From NCBI RefSeq assembly GCF_000182925.2, contig NC_026502.1, forward strand, positions 3,596,001-3,660,000: a stretch of 64,000 bases of DNA. The letters are read 5' to 3'. Of the stretch, positions 1 through 11,520 are shown piece by piece. The notes beneath the pieces were generated by a model. That model was not told where the DNA came from and ran no database searches. It was given only the letters and a program-made list of their open reading frames with translations. This DNA comes from Neurospora crassa OR74A. Lineage: Eukaryota > Ascomycota > Sordariomycetes > Sordariales > Sordariaceae. The position numbers and the translations under genes were made by a program. Numbering within the stretch: the stretch's first letter is position 1; each line of letters starts with the position of its first letter.

Positions 1-1470
1 ACCACCACTTCCTCTCACGACATCTACTTCCACCTTACCATCACTCGCTGGAACGCAAATGGATGGACGGCCATTGGCACAGGGCAGACCATGGCAGGAG
101 CCTTGATGTTTATCGTCTACGGCGACCCTGTAAATGGTACCGAAAAGGAGCCGGTAGTGAGTGTGCGGACAGTGGAAGGACATCGTCAACCGCAGTTGAT
201 CGACGATTTCGAGACAGTAGCTGGGAAAGGGTTTGACGTCCAGGTTCTGGCATCGAGTTGGAAAGAAGCCGGTACCGTGCCCGCTCCTAGCAAGGAGGAG
301 GAGCAGGGCAAAGTCAAAGTGAAAGCCAAAAGACACGACGACCACGACGAACACCCCATCATCCCCGCAGCCGGCACCAAGACGTATGTCGCCGACGTCT
401 TGCTCGCCTGCTACTCCTGCTCCCTGTGGTCATCCGGTTCCTCCGGGTCCTGGCGGACTTCCATCTCCGCCACTTCTGCATCTCAGCCTTTCCTCTGGGC
501 CTGGAATGATCGCCAAGATTTTAGCGGAAGCTTCCCTCGCGATGCGCATCTGAAGATGCACCGCCACCACGGCTCCGAGACAGGCGGATACGGCTTTTTC
601 TGGGCCGACATGACGCGCTCCGTCCTCGGCAGCAGTAACTACCTAGGAAAGCCGACCGTCGACGACCTGCTCAAGACGCTAGCCATCGTCCCCAACACCA
701 GCAACAACAACAACAACCTCCTCGGCACCTCCACTAAACCCCTCTCCGCCTCGGGCTGGCTAGACAAAGTAACCGCCAACCCCCTCCCCAAAACGCACGC
801 CTTCTTCATGACCGTTGCCTTCCTCATCCTCTTCCCCCTCGGTGTCATCTTGATCCGAAGCTCCTCCTCCGGCAACGCCTTCCAGAGACATTGGCTTGTG
901 CAAGCCCTCGCGTCCATTTTTACTCTTGCCGGCGCTGGCGTAGGCTTGTACATGACCGGTCGTCACATCCCATCTACCGCCCACCAGTGGCTTGGTCTCG
1001 CTATTACTTTCCTGCTGGTCGTCCAGGTGATTCTGGGGTGGAGACACCACATGGATTTCCTGAGGATCCGCAGGAGGACGTGGATCTCCCATGGACATAT
1101 TTGGCTTGGGAGGTGGGCGGTGGTGGCAGGGTGGGTTAATGTAGTTTTGGGACTGTTGTTGAGCGGGCATAGTAGGGTTGATGTGTGGGGGGTCGGGATT
1201 TTCGTGGGTATGGAGGCGGTTGTGGTGGCTTGGTGGGTTTGGAGGGCGGCACAGCAGAGGAAGGCGATGGCGGGTGAGAATGGTGGGCAGAATGGAAAGG
1301 GGACGATGGACGATGACGGGGAGGTTGAGAGTCATGCGCTGATGGCGAGGAATGGAGGTGCGGGCGCGGATGGGGAGTATTTTAGGTTGAGCATGAGTGA
1401 GGATGATTTGAGTAGTAGTGAGGATGAGGAGGAGGGCAAGAGGGGGGATGGAGTTAGGGGTGGGCGGTAA
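1..1470 (+). CDS. DOMON domain-cytochrome b561 membrane protein, 5' end outside the window
   Basis: Membrane heme protein of the fungal DOMON-cytochrome b561 type, thought to pass electrons across a membrane, for example as a ferric or cuprous reductase. The frame is open from base 1, so the true start lies upstream; the first ATG at 91 is internal to the DOMON fold. DOMON signs are the DIYFHLTITRW strand (bases 22-54), the Met-containing GQTMAGALMFIVYGDP segment (79-126) and a His-rich MHRHHG at about 550-567, matching the usual Met/His heme ligands. About five membrane helices follow (roughly 808-858, 901-960, 982-1041, 1102-1167, 1183-1245), with His in QRHW, AHQW, WRHH and SHGH where b561 hemes are bound. 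The C-terminal tail is acidic and Ser-rich (SMSEDDLSSSEDEEE). A charged Lys/His/Asp insert (about 301-360) and an Asn run (about 698-718) are low complexity. The family call is firm; substrate and membrane are inferred. Confidence 0.9.
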   Translation, partial: TTTSSHDIYFHLTITRWNANGWTAIGTGQTMAGALMFIVYGDPVNGTEKEPVVSVRTVEGHRQPQLIDDFETVAGKGFDVQVLASSWKEAGTVPAPSKEEEQGKVKVKAKRHDDHDEHPIIPAAGTKTYVADVLLACYSCSLWSSGSSGSWRTSISATSASQPFLWAWNDRQDFSGSFPRDAHLKMHRHHGSETGGYGFFWADMTRSVLGSSNYLGKPTVDDLLKTLAIVPNTSNNNNNLLGTSTKPLSASGWLDKVTANPLPKTHAFFMTVAFLILFPLGVILIRSSSSGNAFQRHWLVQALASIFTLAGAGVGLYMTGRHIPSTAHQWLGLAITFLLVVQVILGWRHHMDFLRIRRRTWISHGHIWLGRWAVVAGWVNVVLGLLLSGHSRVDVWGVGIFVGMEAVVVAWWVWRAAQQRKAMAGENGGQNGKGTMDDDGEVESHALMARNGGAGADGEYFRLSMSEDDLSSSEDEEEGKRGDGVRGGR

Positions 1471-1984
1471 ATAGGCGACATCGCGGCGGGCGTGGAGGGT
1501 TGGATTTGGATATTGTATATGATGTTAATGACTCCGGATAAATGCGTTCAATGGTACCATGTGGATGGTTAATGGCTTCAAGGCGCTTTGGTACATGTCG
1601 CTTGAATGCAAGATGGTCTATGACACAGGGCTAAATATGCAGTGACCAGATTCGATAAACCCCAAAGACAGAGAATGTTCTGTTTGCCAGCAAAACTCGA
1701 GGAAGTCCATTTTATGGTAACTCACAATGGATCCGAAACCGTTTCCATGATGATTTCCTCATCCGCTGGATGTACGCGGGACACATCACACGAGAAGATC
1801 ACAAACTTTCGCAGACATGGGCACGACAAGGAATCTTGGAATGATCCCGCGGAAATCGACCTTAAAACAAGAAGAAGCAAGCAAACGCAACGCCGCCTAA
1901 GCTCGATTGAATCTGCGTCTGCGTCCGAAGAGGAGAACAAGGAAGCAGGAAGACCAAAAAGAAATAAAGGCAGCAGCCAAGACA

Positions 1985-2019
1985 GAGGAGGAGGAGGAGG
2001 AGGAGGAGGAGGAGGAGGA
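1985..2019. repeat. GAG/GGA trinucleotide microsatellite
   Basis: An almost pure run of about 12 GAG units. It is purine-rich on the + strand and continues into a purine-rich stretch before the tRNA gene. Confidence 0.9.
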
Positions 2020-2168
2020 AAACGATGATGAAGGGGTGTAAAACTACAAAAAGAGTAGTAGGAAAAACGACGAAGAAGACTACGACGACGACGAGTGCCC
2101 CTCGACAACGAAGGCCAGGAAGGTCACCGGAAAATGCAAAAATCTGAAAAGAAAAGGAAAAAAAATGC

Positions 2169-2173
2169 AAAAA
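2169..2173 (-). terminator. RNA polymerase III terminator of tRNA-Lys
   Basis: Five T residues on the minus strand, 21 bases beyond the tRNA 3' end, followed by a second T run at about 2159-2165. This is the usual oligo-T stop for RNA polymerase III. Confidence 0.7.
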
Positions 2174-2194
2174 GTTAAGGAACGACGGGAATTG

Positions 2195-2282
2195 AGCCCG
2201 ACGTGGGGGTCGAACCCACAACCTTGAGATTACGGAGTACCTCCTTAAGAGTCTCACGCTCTACCGATTGAGCTAGCCGGGC
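2195..2282 (-). tRNA. tRNA-Lys (anticodon CUU) with a 15-nt intron
   Basis: The reverse complement starts GCCCGGCTAGCTCAATCGG, and the acceptor arms GCCCGGC and GTCGGGC pair over seven positions with one G-U. The D arm (AGCTCAATCGGTAGAGC), the anticodon loop CTCTTAA between TGAGA and TCTCA, and the T arm with GGTTCGACCC are all present. Bases 2231-2245 interrupt the loop one base 3' of the anticodon, the standard place for nuclear tRNA introns. Removing them leaves 73 nt without CCA. The discriminator base is U, as in yeast tRNA-Lys(CUU). No mutation by RIP is visible, so this gene is probably functional. Confidence 0.96.
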
Positions 2283-3505
2283 AAGCGGCTATCAATCATT
2301 CCTATTCGGATAGTTGGAAAAGAGTGTTGGTTGGGTCATTTATGTACCTAGCTGGTTTTATGCTCATGGGTGTGGGAAGGGAAGAAAAAATTTTGATGTG
2401 TGTGTGTGAAAGTTTTTGGCGCCAATGGTGTGGTGGTGGTTCCTTGTCATCGAGATCGAGATCGATTTTGACAGGGGCCGGGGTTGGGAAGAAGTTGTGG
2501 AGCACAGACTTTGCTGTTCATGTCTAGTGGAGGGTTAGGGTTATACGACTTGCATCATCAGACGCTCTTGGTAACGCCTACCGAGGCAGGCTTGCACACC
2601 AGGTCAATCTGCTTATTCTGTCTCATCACGGCAATGGCGTGCTGAAACACCCTCCAGGACATTATCAATGACATCAACATCTTCAATACCTCCCTCCCGG
2701 TGCAGGCGCTTAAAAGCCCTATATTACGCCCAAGCTAATCCCCAGTCCTTGACCCCTGTTTTTCAGCGGTTAACCCTGCTCTCTCCCGTTGGTCAGTCCT
2801 TGTTGCGATCCCAGCCAATCCGCGCTCGCGGACAGGGAGGTATAAGTGCTAGTAGCCCACAGCAGCCCACCATCTTCACGTACGGCAGGGGAGCTTAGAC
2901 GAGGTAACACAGATGAATGGTTGATGTCTGTTCCAGTGAAAAGAGGGAGGGCTTGAGTTTTTGGCCATTCCTGACGGTCTTGAAGTGGTGATTGGAGATT
3001 ATGATATCCCAAATGTCCATCATCACCCCCCACGAAGTTACCTATCGAACCAGTCATCCAGCTACTATGGTACGGTGTTGCCACTCGCGTGGTAGGCATA
3101 CCCGTTCGATGGGGACAGTTGGGGAACCCAACAGGCCTGACAGGCCAGCAAGTTCGATAAAATGAAGTGATGAGCAAATCATGAGAAAAGGGCAAGCAAT
3201 CTTGCTTGCTGAGGAGAAATGTCGTGATAGGTTGCTCCGAGAGTCTGGACTTCCAGCTTTTCTTCTTCGGCCGTCAACCAAAACTTGAGACATGCCCACC
3301 ACGTTTCTTGTCTCAGTTCGGCACGCAGTGATCGTTCGCTGCTAGACTAGTCACTCCACCAGTTCTTTTTTCTTTCTTTCTTTCTTTCTTCTTCTTCTTC
3401 CCATACCCATCCAACTCTCGAACGGGGGAAACGGCATATCACTTGCATGCAGTGACGGCAACCAAACGACTTCGACAATGATTCGATAAACGACCAGTTG
3501 GCATC
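2283..3505. other. Intergenic region and 5' flank of the receptor gene
   Basis: I see no supported gene. Overlapping frames of 60-140 codons occur on both strands (for example 2770-3195 minus), but none shows a domain, membrane segment or splice structure. The last 150 bases carry the likely promoter or leader of the gene starting at 3506, including a pyrimidine tract. Confidence 0.55.
3363..3402. promoter_or_regulatory. Pyrimidine (CTTT/CTT) tract in the promoter or 5' leader
   Basis: Forty bases made only of C and T, beginning with TTTC units and ending with TTC units, about 100 bases upstream of the start codon at 3506. Such CT tracts are common just upstream of transcription starts in filamentous fungi. 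Its role here is inferred. Confidence 0.55.
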
Positions 3506-4989
3506 ATGGAACATCGCCAACTAGAAGTAGTCGTCGCCGTTTGGTCCATGACCCTTCTCTCACTCTCCTTCATGTTCCTACGCCTTTACACCCGCCTCCA
3601 CATCGTCAAGTTCATCGGTACCGAAGACTACGTCTACGTCCTGACCGGCCTCTTCCTTCTTCTCTTCGCCACCTTCCTTCATGTCTCGGTACACTTTGGC
3701 ATGGGCGCCAGTCTGTGGTCGCTGTCGCTTGAGAACACGTCGAGATCCATCTTTTGGAGCTATGTCGCCAATACCTTTGCGATAACCGGCAACGCCATGG
3801 CCAAGTTGTCCATGGGATTCTTCTTGTTGAGAGTGGTGCAATTAAGGGGACAGAAGATGGCGCTGTGGGCGCTGATCGTGGTAACGGCAGGGACGTCCTT
3901 TGCGCTGGTGGTCATGCTATGGAATCAGACGACACCGAGAAAAGCCAGCTGGGATCCATTGAGAACTCCAGGGAAATGGCACATCAAGATTCAGCCCATG
4001 AGTGTTGGGTTGGGAGTGTGGTCCAGTGTCTGTGATTTCATCTTTGCCATTTTCCCGTGGCTCTTCATCTGGTCTTTGAGGATGCCACGACGGGAGAAGA
4101 TGATGTTGGCAAGTGGAATGAGCCTCGGTGTAATGTGAGTACTCGAGATACTCGTTGCTAGTGTTATGTGGTTAGGTATCAAGCTGACATGTTACAGAGC
4201 TGGTGCTTGCGGCATCACTAGAACCGTTGTGTTGTCACATCTCAACATCTGGGATTACACTTGTAAGCTGACCGCGATCCCTGAAGAATTGTCTTCATGT
4301 GCTGACCAACCGTAGACAACTTTGCCCCGTACTTCATCTGGGCCGGTGCCGAGATAGCAGTAGCCATGGTGTGCCTGGGCATACCGACCCTGCGTCCATT
4401 ATATCTCCGACGCCGTGGAATGACAGAAGACCATGATTACCATCCACCCAACCAAAACAACCTGGAAATGCCGGAATTCACAATAGTTGAGCAACACAAA
4501 CAAGAACAACAACAAAAGTCATCAGGAGACCACAAAACACCCACAGCTGGAGCAAGCAGCAAAGTTGAACGCAGTCCGAGCCCCCCACCGCCAGCATACG
4601 TCCGCGACTCGGCCTCATCACACACTATTGTCGACATGGAGTCCCTACGGGATATCGACACATTCCAAACACCACTAAGCCCAGCCAGCATGCAAAGAAA
4701 GAACAGGAGGAGGAGGGGGAACGACAGCGTAGACGACATACTGGGGTTATACAACGCAGAGCGAAGCCGAAGTCGAGGGACGACGGCTCATAGCCAAGGG
4801 AGCAGGAGTACCATGTCGGCACACGAAAGCGCATCCACCACCCATATAACAGCTTTGAAGTCACTGACTTCGACGACAATCGTCTCGACAGAGTGTAATG
4901 CAGCCAAGACAGCGGGAGCGATCATGGTGAAGAACGAGATTTGGATTGGAGTGGAAAGAGACGAGGAGAACTGGCCTCTGCGGTGTTGA
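3506..4989 (+). CDS. Seven-helix fungal rhodopsin-domain (PTH11/SAT4-like) membrane protein, three exons
   Basis: Putative receptor-like integral membrane protein of the fungal family often annotated as rhodopsin domain or SAT4-like. Exons are 3506-4134, 4198-4262 and 4316-4989, giving 455 residues. Intron 1 (63 nt) has GTGAGT, branch GCTGAC and ACAG; intron 2 (53 nt) has GTAAGC, branch GCTGAC and GTAG. Splicing yields the conserved join SLGVIAGACGITRTVVL and then NFAPYFIWAGAEIAVAMV for helix 7. Family landmarks are LRLYTRL after helix 1, GTEDYVYVL, KLSMGFFLLRVV, WSSVCDFIFAIFPWLFIW and LRPLY after helix 7. The tail of about 200 residues is polar, Ser- and Pro-rich. The start fits helix 1 at the N-terminus, with A at -3 and G at +4. 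Oddly, both loop cysteines usual in the family are missing (WNQTTP and TPGKWH). The ligand is unknown. Confidence 0.92.
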
Positions 4990-6160
4990 GACTTTCTCTT
5001 TTCTCTTTCTTTGTCAAAGATAAACTTTGAGTATTCTGTTCACACAGACATTAGTAATTGGATGCTAGACATCAATCCTGAGCAGTGAACAAGCCTGGAT
5101 ACATACCCAGAATACCTTGGCTCACTTGTGCCCATCAGGCCCCAACCGTTGGCTAGCCGGGTACTGTAGCCTTCCACGGATCGCCAAGGGCATTCAAGCG
5201 AGACCCCACTAATGTCTTGCGTCGCATCCACCCTCGACTGCCAAGCTGGCGACGACCTTTGCAATCAAGTATCCATGAAGGGCTGGAGGATCACGGGACG
5301 TGAGCTTTAGATGGATGATAAAGAAAGCAAGACCAACTTCCCATAACTGTCAGTACGCCGACGCTGAGAGCTTGAGCCCACCGAGAGCCTGTACCAAGTT
5401 TGGTATTCCAGCTTCTCTGTTTTGGATATCGAGTAGGGTGAATAGAGGGAGAGGGCGAATGGAGCTCACCCAAGCAACAGCATCCAGACCGGGCGAGGAC
5501 CTGCACCACAAAAGGTCATCGAATCCTGAAGTAAGGCTGTTCGTTCGCGTCGCACAACATGAGAGGCTACCCTCCCGTGGCTCGTACATGATGCTCATTT
5601 GCCCGAGAAGGTGTATAGAGGTATATTTCTAAGCAAGAACTTATGACATCTGAGGAATGCGGAGCGACGACGGAGGTCAATAATTTCGAAGCCCTGCTGT
5701 TGGAGCGGGGTAACTGTCGTGGGGTTGATTGATGGATTGGATTTTCTCTGCTGGAGGACGTCGGGCTTCCAATTGAAGATTCCCTCCTTCCCTCCCGCTC
5801 GGGTCGACATGAGAGAAGATGCATTATCAATTGGATGCGTAACGCGCAGAGTTTTCGGCTTCGGGCGCTCCTTCCTTCTTGAGGTTCATGATTCATCACT
5901 TGAGTTGAAATATCGGACACGAGTTCGGTCGAGATTCGTTGGCACTGCAGTTAGCACCTCGCTTCTTTCCTCCTTTTCAGTACCCGCAATTTGCCACCGG
6001 CACCAGATTGATAGGCTCGATAAGGTCCACAGCTTCCCGTTAGGTCTGCATCCCGCCATTCGGTTCAGTGGCTGCTGTAGTCTCTATCACATGACCTCCG
6101 ACGACAAGCTTCAGCGGACCCGCCCCACAATTATATGGGTCTCCTCTCCTCGAACTTTTG
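4990..6160. other. Spacer between the receptor gene and the RIP-mutated block
   Basis: The base composition is normal, with both CpA and TpG. Several short frames overlap on both strands (up to 200 codons at 5719-6321, which runs into the AT-rich block), but none shows a domain or introns. It probably contains the 3' UTR of the receptor gene and unique non-coding DNA. Confidence 0.6.
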
Positions 6161-6305
6161 TGAGAGGAGGTCTATTACAATTTTACGCAAAAACATCGTC
6201 GGCTACAATTGTACACATACAAATCGGCCTCAACAAAGACCAGAAATCTACAAACACTTACAAATATCTCAACAACAACAAATTACATTTAGAAACGGCT
6301 CACTT
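6161..6305. other. Transition into RIP-mutated DNA, one strand affected
   Basis: Within about 145 bp TpG nearly vanishes while CpA stays frequent (CAA and ACA are common). From about 6305 both dinucleotides are rare and TpA dominates. This marks the left edge of the RIP-affected repeat block, which starts about 1.2 kb after the receptor gene. Confidence 0.7.
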
Positions 6306-8877
6306 ATTAAATATAATATAAGTACGAATTTCCGTAAACATTTTTTTTTTTTTCTATTATTACCTATATTAACTATTAATTATCTACTAGGGGGTCACCT
6401 TCGTCGGCTATAATAATTATTACTCAAGAAATAGGTATTGTATTTCTATTAACTTTAATCCAAATTATTTAAAACTTAGTTAAGATAATAGCCCAAACAA
6501 ATTATACCTTCAACGAAATTTTTACCTTCATCTAATACTTTAAAACCTATTCTAACCTTACTATATTACCTATACTAAATATAACTATATAGTAATATAT
6601 TGCTACGATTATTGAATATACGAATTTAAACGATTATAAATAGTTTTAAATTCGGTTTATATATACTATTATTCGACTTTTACTTAACTTAACCGCTCAA
6701 TTAACGTTTAATCAAGCCCTATATTAACCTTACCCTAAGCAAATTAAATATATCTATTATATTATTTACTGGTATAGTAATATAATTCTAATTACTATAA
6801 CCGGGTTTAATAAAAACATTATACTTTAAATAATATCGGTCATTCTTCCTATATAAATTACATTACAAATTATACCTCTCACTCATTTCAATTAAAAATA
6901 AAGGAACGTTATTATAATATATTCTAACGCTAAACCCCTATTAATTAATTAAAACCTCTATAAAATATACAAATTTACCCTATTTATTTTAATAGGTAAT
7001 TAATATATTTAAATTAATATATTATAGGATTGTATATATTCGGGATATTTTATATATATTCTCCTCGGACCTGAATAAACCCTCTATTACCGATTTCTCA
7101 AACTCCTTCGTACTCTAGAATTCGCTACTCGGATAGCGTTTATTGCTATTAACGAACTTTATACTATTTACTAATAGCGCAACTTTTATACCTATTTCTC
7201 CGATCTTTATTAACTCTAGCGGACCCTACCCCTTTCAATCCTATAGTTCGGATATACAACTATATTAATTAAAGAATCGGAAGTATATATATAAGAATAT
7301 ACTAACTTCTATCTACTTGGATAATTAATAAACTCGCTTCAAATTATTCGTACTTCTATCGACCGGCCTAATATCAATATTGTCTTTAATTCTATCCCTA
7401 AATTTAAAATATAAAACTTTAAACGTTTTAAATTCCTCCTCGGCCCTACTTTTAATAGTATCATCCTAAAAATAATTATTTATATTAATAATAAGGATTT
7501 AATCGGTAAAGTAAAGAAATATTTCATCCGCTCCTTAATTAAATACAATTTCTATAATTAATCTAATACGTATTTAACCATCCAAATATACTATTTATAT
7601 ATCCGCCCTATAAATTAAAATTGCTTCTACTATTAATTTATTACTCCTAAATCCCAATATTGCATTATTATATCTATAATAGCGTTAGGAATAGGAATAA
7701 ATATCCCTAATGTAATATATATCGTACAATACAATTAAATTAAATTTAAGGATATTTCGGATTTATAGTAATATTTTAGCCGCGCTATCCGTAATAATAG
7801 ATATAGCCTCACCTACTTCTTTATGCTCTACTAGTACTTTAACCGGCTTAAATTCGAATTTATTAAACCGTCCGTACTAACAATATAACTTACTAACCCC
7901 TCGTATATATATAAATCCAATTCGTCCTTTATAATAAATACCCTATTCGAAATTATACAATTTTAATTACTAAACCGGACTATAAATATATAATCCGTAG
8001 AAGACCCTATTTATAATATATTCCCGCTCCGGAACCTCCAGCCGAAGAAGTAAATGAAGCGGAACGAGAAGTAACGAACCGACCTAATTAACAACCATCC
8101 TAATATATATATTATCGCCAACGTAATATATTTTTACGAAACCCTACTTAAAATACTATAAAATTATATTAACCGCTAGAATTACTTATAGAACACCTAC
8201 TATAATAAATATAACTATTACCTTAATCGAACCGAATAGATACCCCTAAAACCGAAGAAGCTTAGTACCCCTACGCCTACAAGCAAGGCAGGCTTATTCT
8301 TATTTCGCCTCGAAGGTTTTTTTATAGAATATATTATATTTATATTCGCAATATTAAATATCGATTTCCAATTACTATACTCTATTCTTATCCTACCCGA
8401 AATATCCTAGTAAATCGTACACTTAATAGTTAATAGAAGCGTATCCGTACGTACTATAGTAGATATAATAGAAAGTACACCCCTCTTACAAAATTAGGAG
8501 CACCTAAATTAATATAATCCTAACCTCATTGCTAAGTACATTAAACTATTCTCGGTCGCTAATATTATCCCGAGCAGTAAATATAAAAATATCTATACTA
8601 ATAATATAGTATATAGTAAAAATAGTACTACTTTACCTACTCTAATTATAAATCCTTTAGGGGCGGCCCTATATACTATTACAACCCTAGCCCCTATTAC
8701 ACTATTATATTCCACCCAACGTCCTATACGCGGAGGTCGACAACCGAAGCGTAATAAATATTAAATTTAAATTAAGTCCTCTTTCCTCTAACTAGAATTA
8801 AATTCCAATATTTATAAATATAAACGGGAGCTATCTTAATTACTACTTTACTCCTATCGCTCTAATACTATCCCCTC
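6306..8877. other. RIP-mutated AT-rich DNA, origin not recognised
   Basis: Heavily TpA-enriched, with very few CpA or TpG. Readable stretches, for example + frames around 7.05-7.4 kb and 7.9-8.6 kb, stop mainly at TAA/TAG, as expected for a decayed mobile element. I cannot match them to a transposase, reverse transcriptase or other family. No intact gene. Confidence 0.6.
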
Positions 8878-9035
8878 TTTACTCTAGTAGGAATAAAGGA
8901 AGTAAAGTCTCTTTACTCTAATTGGAATAGAGGCAATAAAGTCCTTTTATTCTAATAAGAATAAAGATAACGAAATCCCCTTACTCTAATAAGAATAAAA
9001 ATAGCCGAAGTCCCCTTATTCTAATAAAAATAAAA
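8878..9035. repeat. Five tandem 34-bp units, each with a palindrome
   Basis: Units start at 8878, 8912, 8946, 8980 and 9015. Each has a symmetrical part like TTTACTCTAATTGGAATAGA followed by about 13 bases ending in a run like AAAGTCC. In the third unit (8946-8965) the arms TTTATTCT and AGAATAAA are perfect inverted repeats around AATA. Copies of the same palindrome recur singly or in clusters at about 18054, 19338, 20087, 21509-21704, 22236 and 25864-25980. Confidence 0.85.
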
Positions 9036-11149
9036 ATAATTAATATAGGAAGGGTCTAGTAAAGTAATTCTCTATAAAATAAAAAACGTATATCCTTTTA
9101 GTAGGGTCTCTATATATACGTAACCTAAAATTAACGAGGGAGTATATAAATAATATATAAAAAAATTAATATATATTATAACCTCCGCAAATTATAAACT
9201 TCCGAATTACTAATCTACTCCTCTATATACATTTCTTTAATTTCCTCGCCGAAACTCATCTATATACTAGCAACCAATAGTTCCTTCACCAACTTCTTAA
9301 TATATCTCATTATATTGCCCTTTTCCAACCGCTCCTTAAATATCTTCTAGAAATTTATAACGGCCGCAAACAAATTGCCCGCGCTTAGGATTTTCCCTAG
9401 TAATGTAGTAATAGTAATTATAGATTACCTAAGGATTTCGGTTACTTTTATCTTTTACTTATTAAATAACGGAATTAAAGGGGTACTGCTAAAAGGTATA
9501 GAAGTAATACCGGGAATTAAATCGGAATTTAATACTATATAGCGCTATACTATTAAGGTTACTTATATTATTGCAATAAATAACGTAGGTTCCTTATTGT
9601 TTCTATTACCCCTCTCAATATACCCCTTACTATTATTAAAAATTTCAAAATATTAATTATTACTACTAACGGGCATTAAGTTTATTTAATTCTCTTAAGT
9701 ATTAAACGGCTCTATACAACCTAGCATATTCGCTCTACACTTTATATTAGCGAATATTTCATTATATAAGCTTAAAAAAGTAATTCTCTTCTTCTTAATT
9801 ATAAATTAATCGTTTAATAAGGATGCTACCCGCTTGCCCCAACCCGTCCCCTCAATTAGAATTAATATAGCAATCGATAATTAATTAATACTATTAAATA
9901 TAAAATTCAAAAATATAATACTAGTAATAGGTAGCCCCAATAACTCCTCCTCCCTAATAAAAAAAGTAGTAAAAGATATAAAATAAATAATATTGTTGTA
10001 ATTTAATAATCGGAAGTACTCGTTATTGCTAACTTCTCTAAAACTAAAGAGTTTATTACTATTATTATACAATAATCCCTCCTAGACAGCCGCTACGTTA
10101 ATTGAATTAGTAATATCGTCGTATATTACTATTATTAAGTATACTGTATATAATAATATCATTAGTATAATATATAATATTTAAAATATTAGGCTTCTAA
10201 TATTTCCCTTTATAAAGGCAATTAATTGGATTTAACAGACTTTACTACAATTGCGAATAAAGAAAAACCCCTACCAACCACCGTATACTAATCGGTATTA
10301 GTAACATTTTATAACCCTAATCTCAATTCCTAATAATCTACCTACTTAACGGGTCTGTTAGGGGTTATTATTGGATATTATATAATAGAAACTACTATAC
10401 CCCTATCCCTAAAGGAAGATTCTTAGGGTCTTCCTATCTACTACTTAATTAATAAGTAAGTACCTACCCCTTTTATCGGAATTAATTAAAATATCGAGTA
10501 CCTACTTATTCAACTCCAATTTAATACTTAAATATTATAATAAATATTTATACTTCGCAATATTAATTTTGTATAAACTATATTAATTATCTACTTTATA
10601 TTTATATTTATTACAACCTTCAATTTTCTTTAGGGATTTCTACACTTCCTTAAATATAGAAGCGAAATCTATATTAATATAAATAGGGTCTCGCAATAAA
10701 TAAACGAATTAATTCTACAAATAAAGAAGTAAATTACCCTCTACCAGCATTTAATAGGATATTCGTAAAATAGTTATTTTATTAATATATTCCTCTTTAC
10801 TTTTATTACTATTACTCTAATATCCTCGTCCGTAGGTACTATAGCGATAGAATAGACCTATTTAGTCTAGAGGTACTTTATATAAATAGGTTTATTGGAT
10901 ACTAATATATATTTTAGAATCTTTTTACGGACTTTAAAGGGGGGTATAAGTAAAGGAAAAATATTTTTGCCGTCCTACACCGATATAGTAGTTACAATAT
11001 TTTTATTTATAACCGGAGCTTGTAGTATCTATTAAAAGGAGCGGACTACCTAAGAGTCTATATATTTTCTACTTACTAATCTTCTTTAAGGTAGTAATAA
11101 TAATAGCGGTGGCGGATTATTCCTTATCCTTTTAGCCGGGTATATTTTA
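9036..11149. other. RIP-mutated AT-rich DNA, origin not recognised
   Basis: Same composition as the preceding block. No domain was recognised on either strand; a 63-codon minus frame at 9881-10072 is a chance open stretch in AT-rich DNA. Confidence 0.55.
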
Positions 11150-11160
11150 AAAAGGCTAGA

Positions 11161-11520
11161 AACCCTACGCTATATAGTATTTCGAACTTAGTAAATTAAA
11201 TATTTATTAAAAGGGCTAGAAACCTTACGCTATATAATATTTCAAACTTAGTAAATTAGATATTTACTAAGAAGGTTAGAAACCCTACGCTGTATAGTAT
11301 TTCGAATTTAATAGATTAAATATTTACTAAGAAGGCTAGAAACCCTACGCCGTATAGTATTTCGAATTTAATAAATTAAATATTTACTAAAAGGGCTAGA
11401 AACCCTACGCCGTATAGTATTTTGAATTTAATAAATTAGATATTTACTAAAAGGGCTAGAAACCCTACACTGTATAATATTTCGAACTTAATAAATTGGA
11501 TATTTACTAAAAGGGCTAAT
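11161..11520. repeat. 60-bp minisatellite, six units
   Basis: Six consecutive 60-bp units start at 11161, 11221, 11281, 11341, 11401 and 11461, each opening with AACCCTACGC or a close variant and containing GTATAGTATTTCGAA and AAATATTTACTAA. The units differ mostly by C/T or G/A transitions. A partial unit precedes the array at about 11150. Confidence 0.93.

Larger units (their letters stand above)
1471..2194. other. Intergenic spacer, no supported gene
   Basis: This stretch lies between the cytochrome b561 stop and the tRNA. It has normal CpA and TpG content. A 128-codon open frame at 1642-2028 ends in a poly-Gly tract made by a GAG microsatellite, has no family resemblance and is matched by an equally long frame on the other strand, so I do not call it. 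Confidence 0.6.

Noticed and set aside
1642-2028. 128-codon + strand frame
   Set aside because: Low-complexity end from a GAG microsatellite, an equally long frame on the opposite strand, and no domain or splice evidence.
2532-2543. GGGTTAGGGTTA, two telomere-like units
   Set aside because: Only two units in normal gene-spacer DNA, far from any array; chance is enough.
2770-3195. 141-codon minus-strand frame upstream of the receptor gene
   Set aside because: It overlaps other frames of similar length, shows no domain or hydrophobic pattern, and lies in a likely promoter region.
3506-4989. Member of a secondary-metabolite cluster (SAT4-like naming)
   Set aside because: The name comes from the domain family only; no biosynthetic enzyme gene is present in the window.
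5719-6321. 200-codon + strand frame
   Set aside because: It crosses from normal DNA into RIP-mutated DNA, so the open length is a composition effect, and no motif is visible.
8878-9035. CRISPR-like array of regular short repeats
   Set aside because: Spacer-like parts are themselves similar between units, no cas genes exist and the host is a fungus; it is a tandem repeat.
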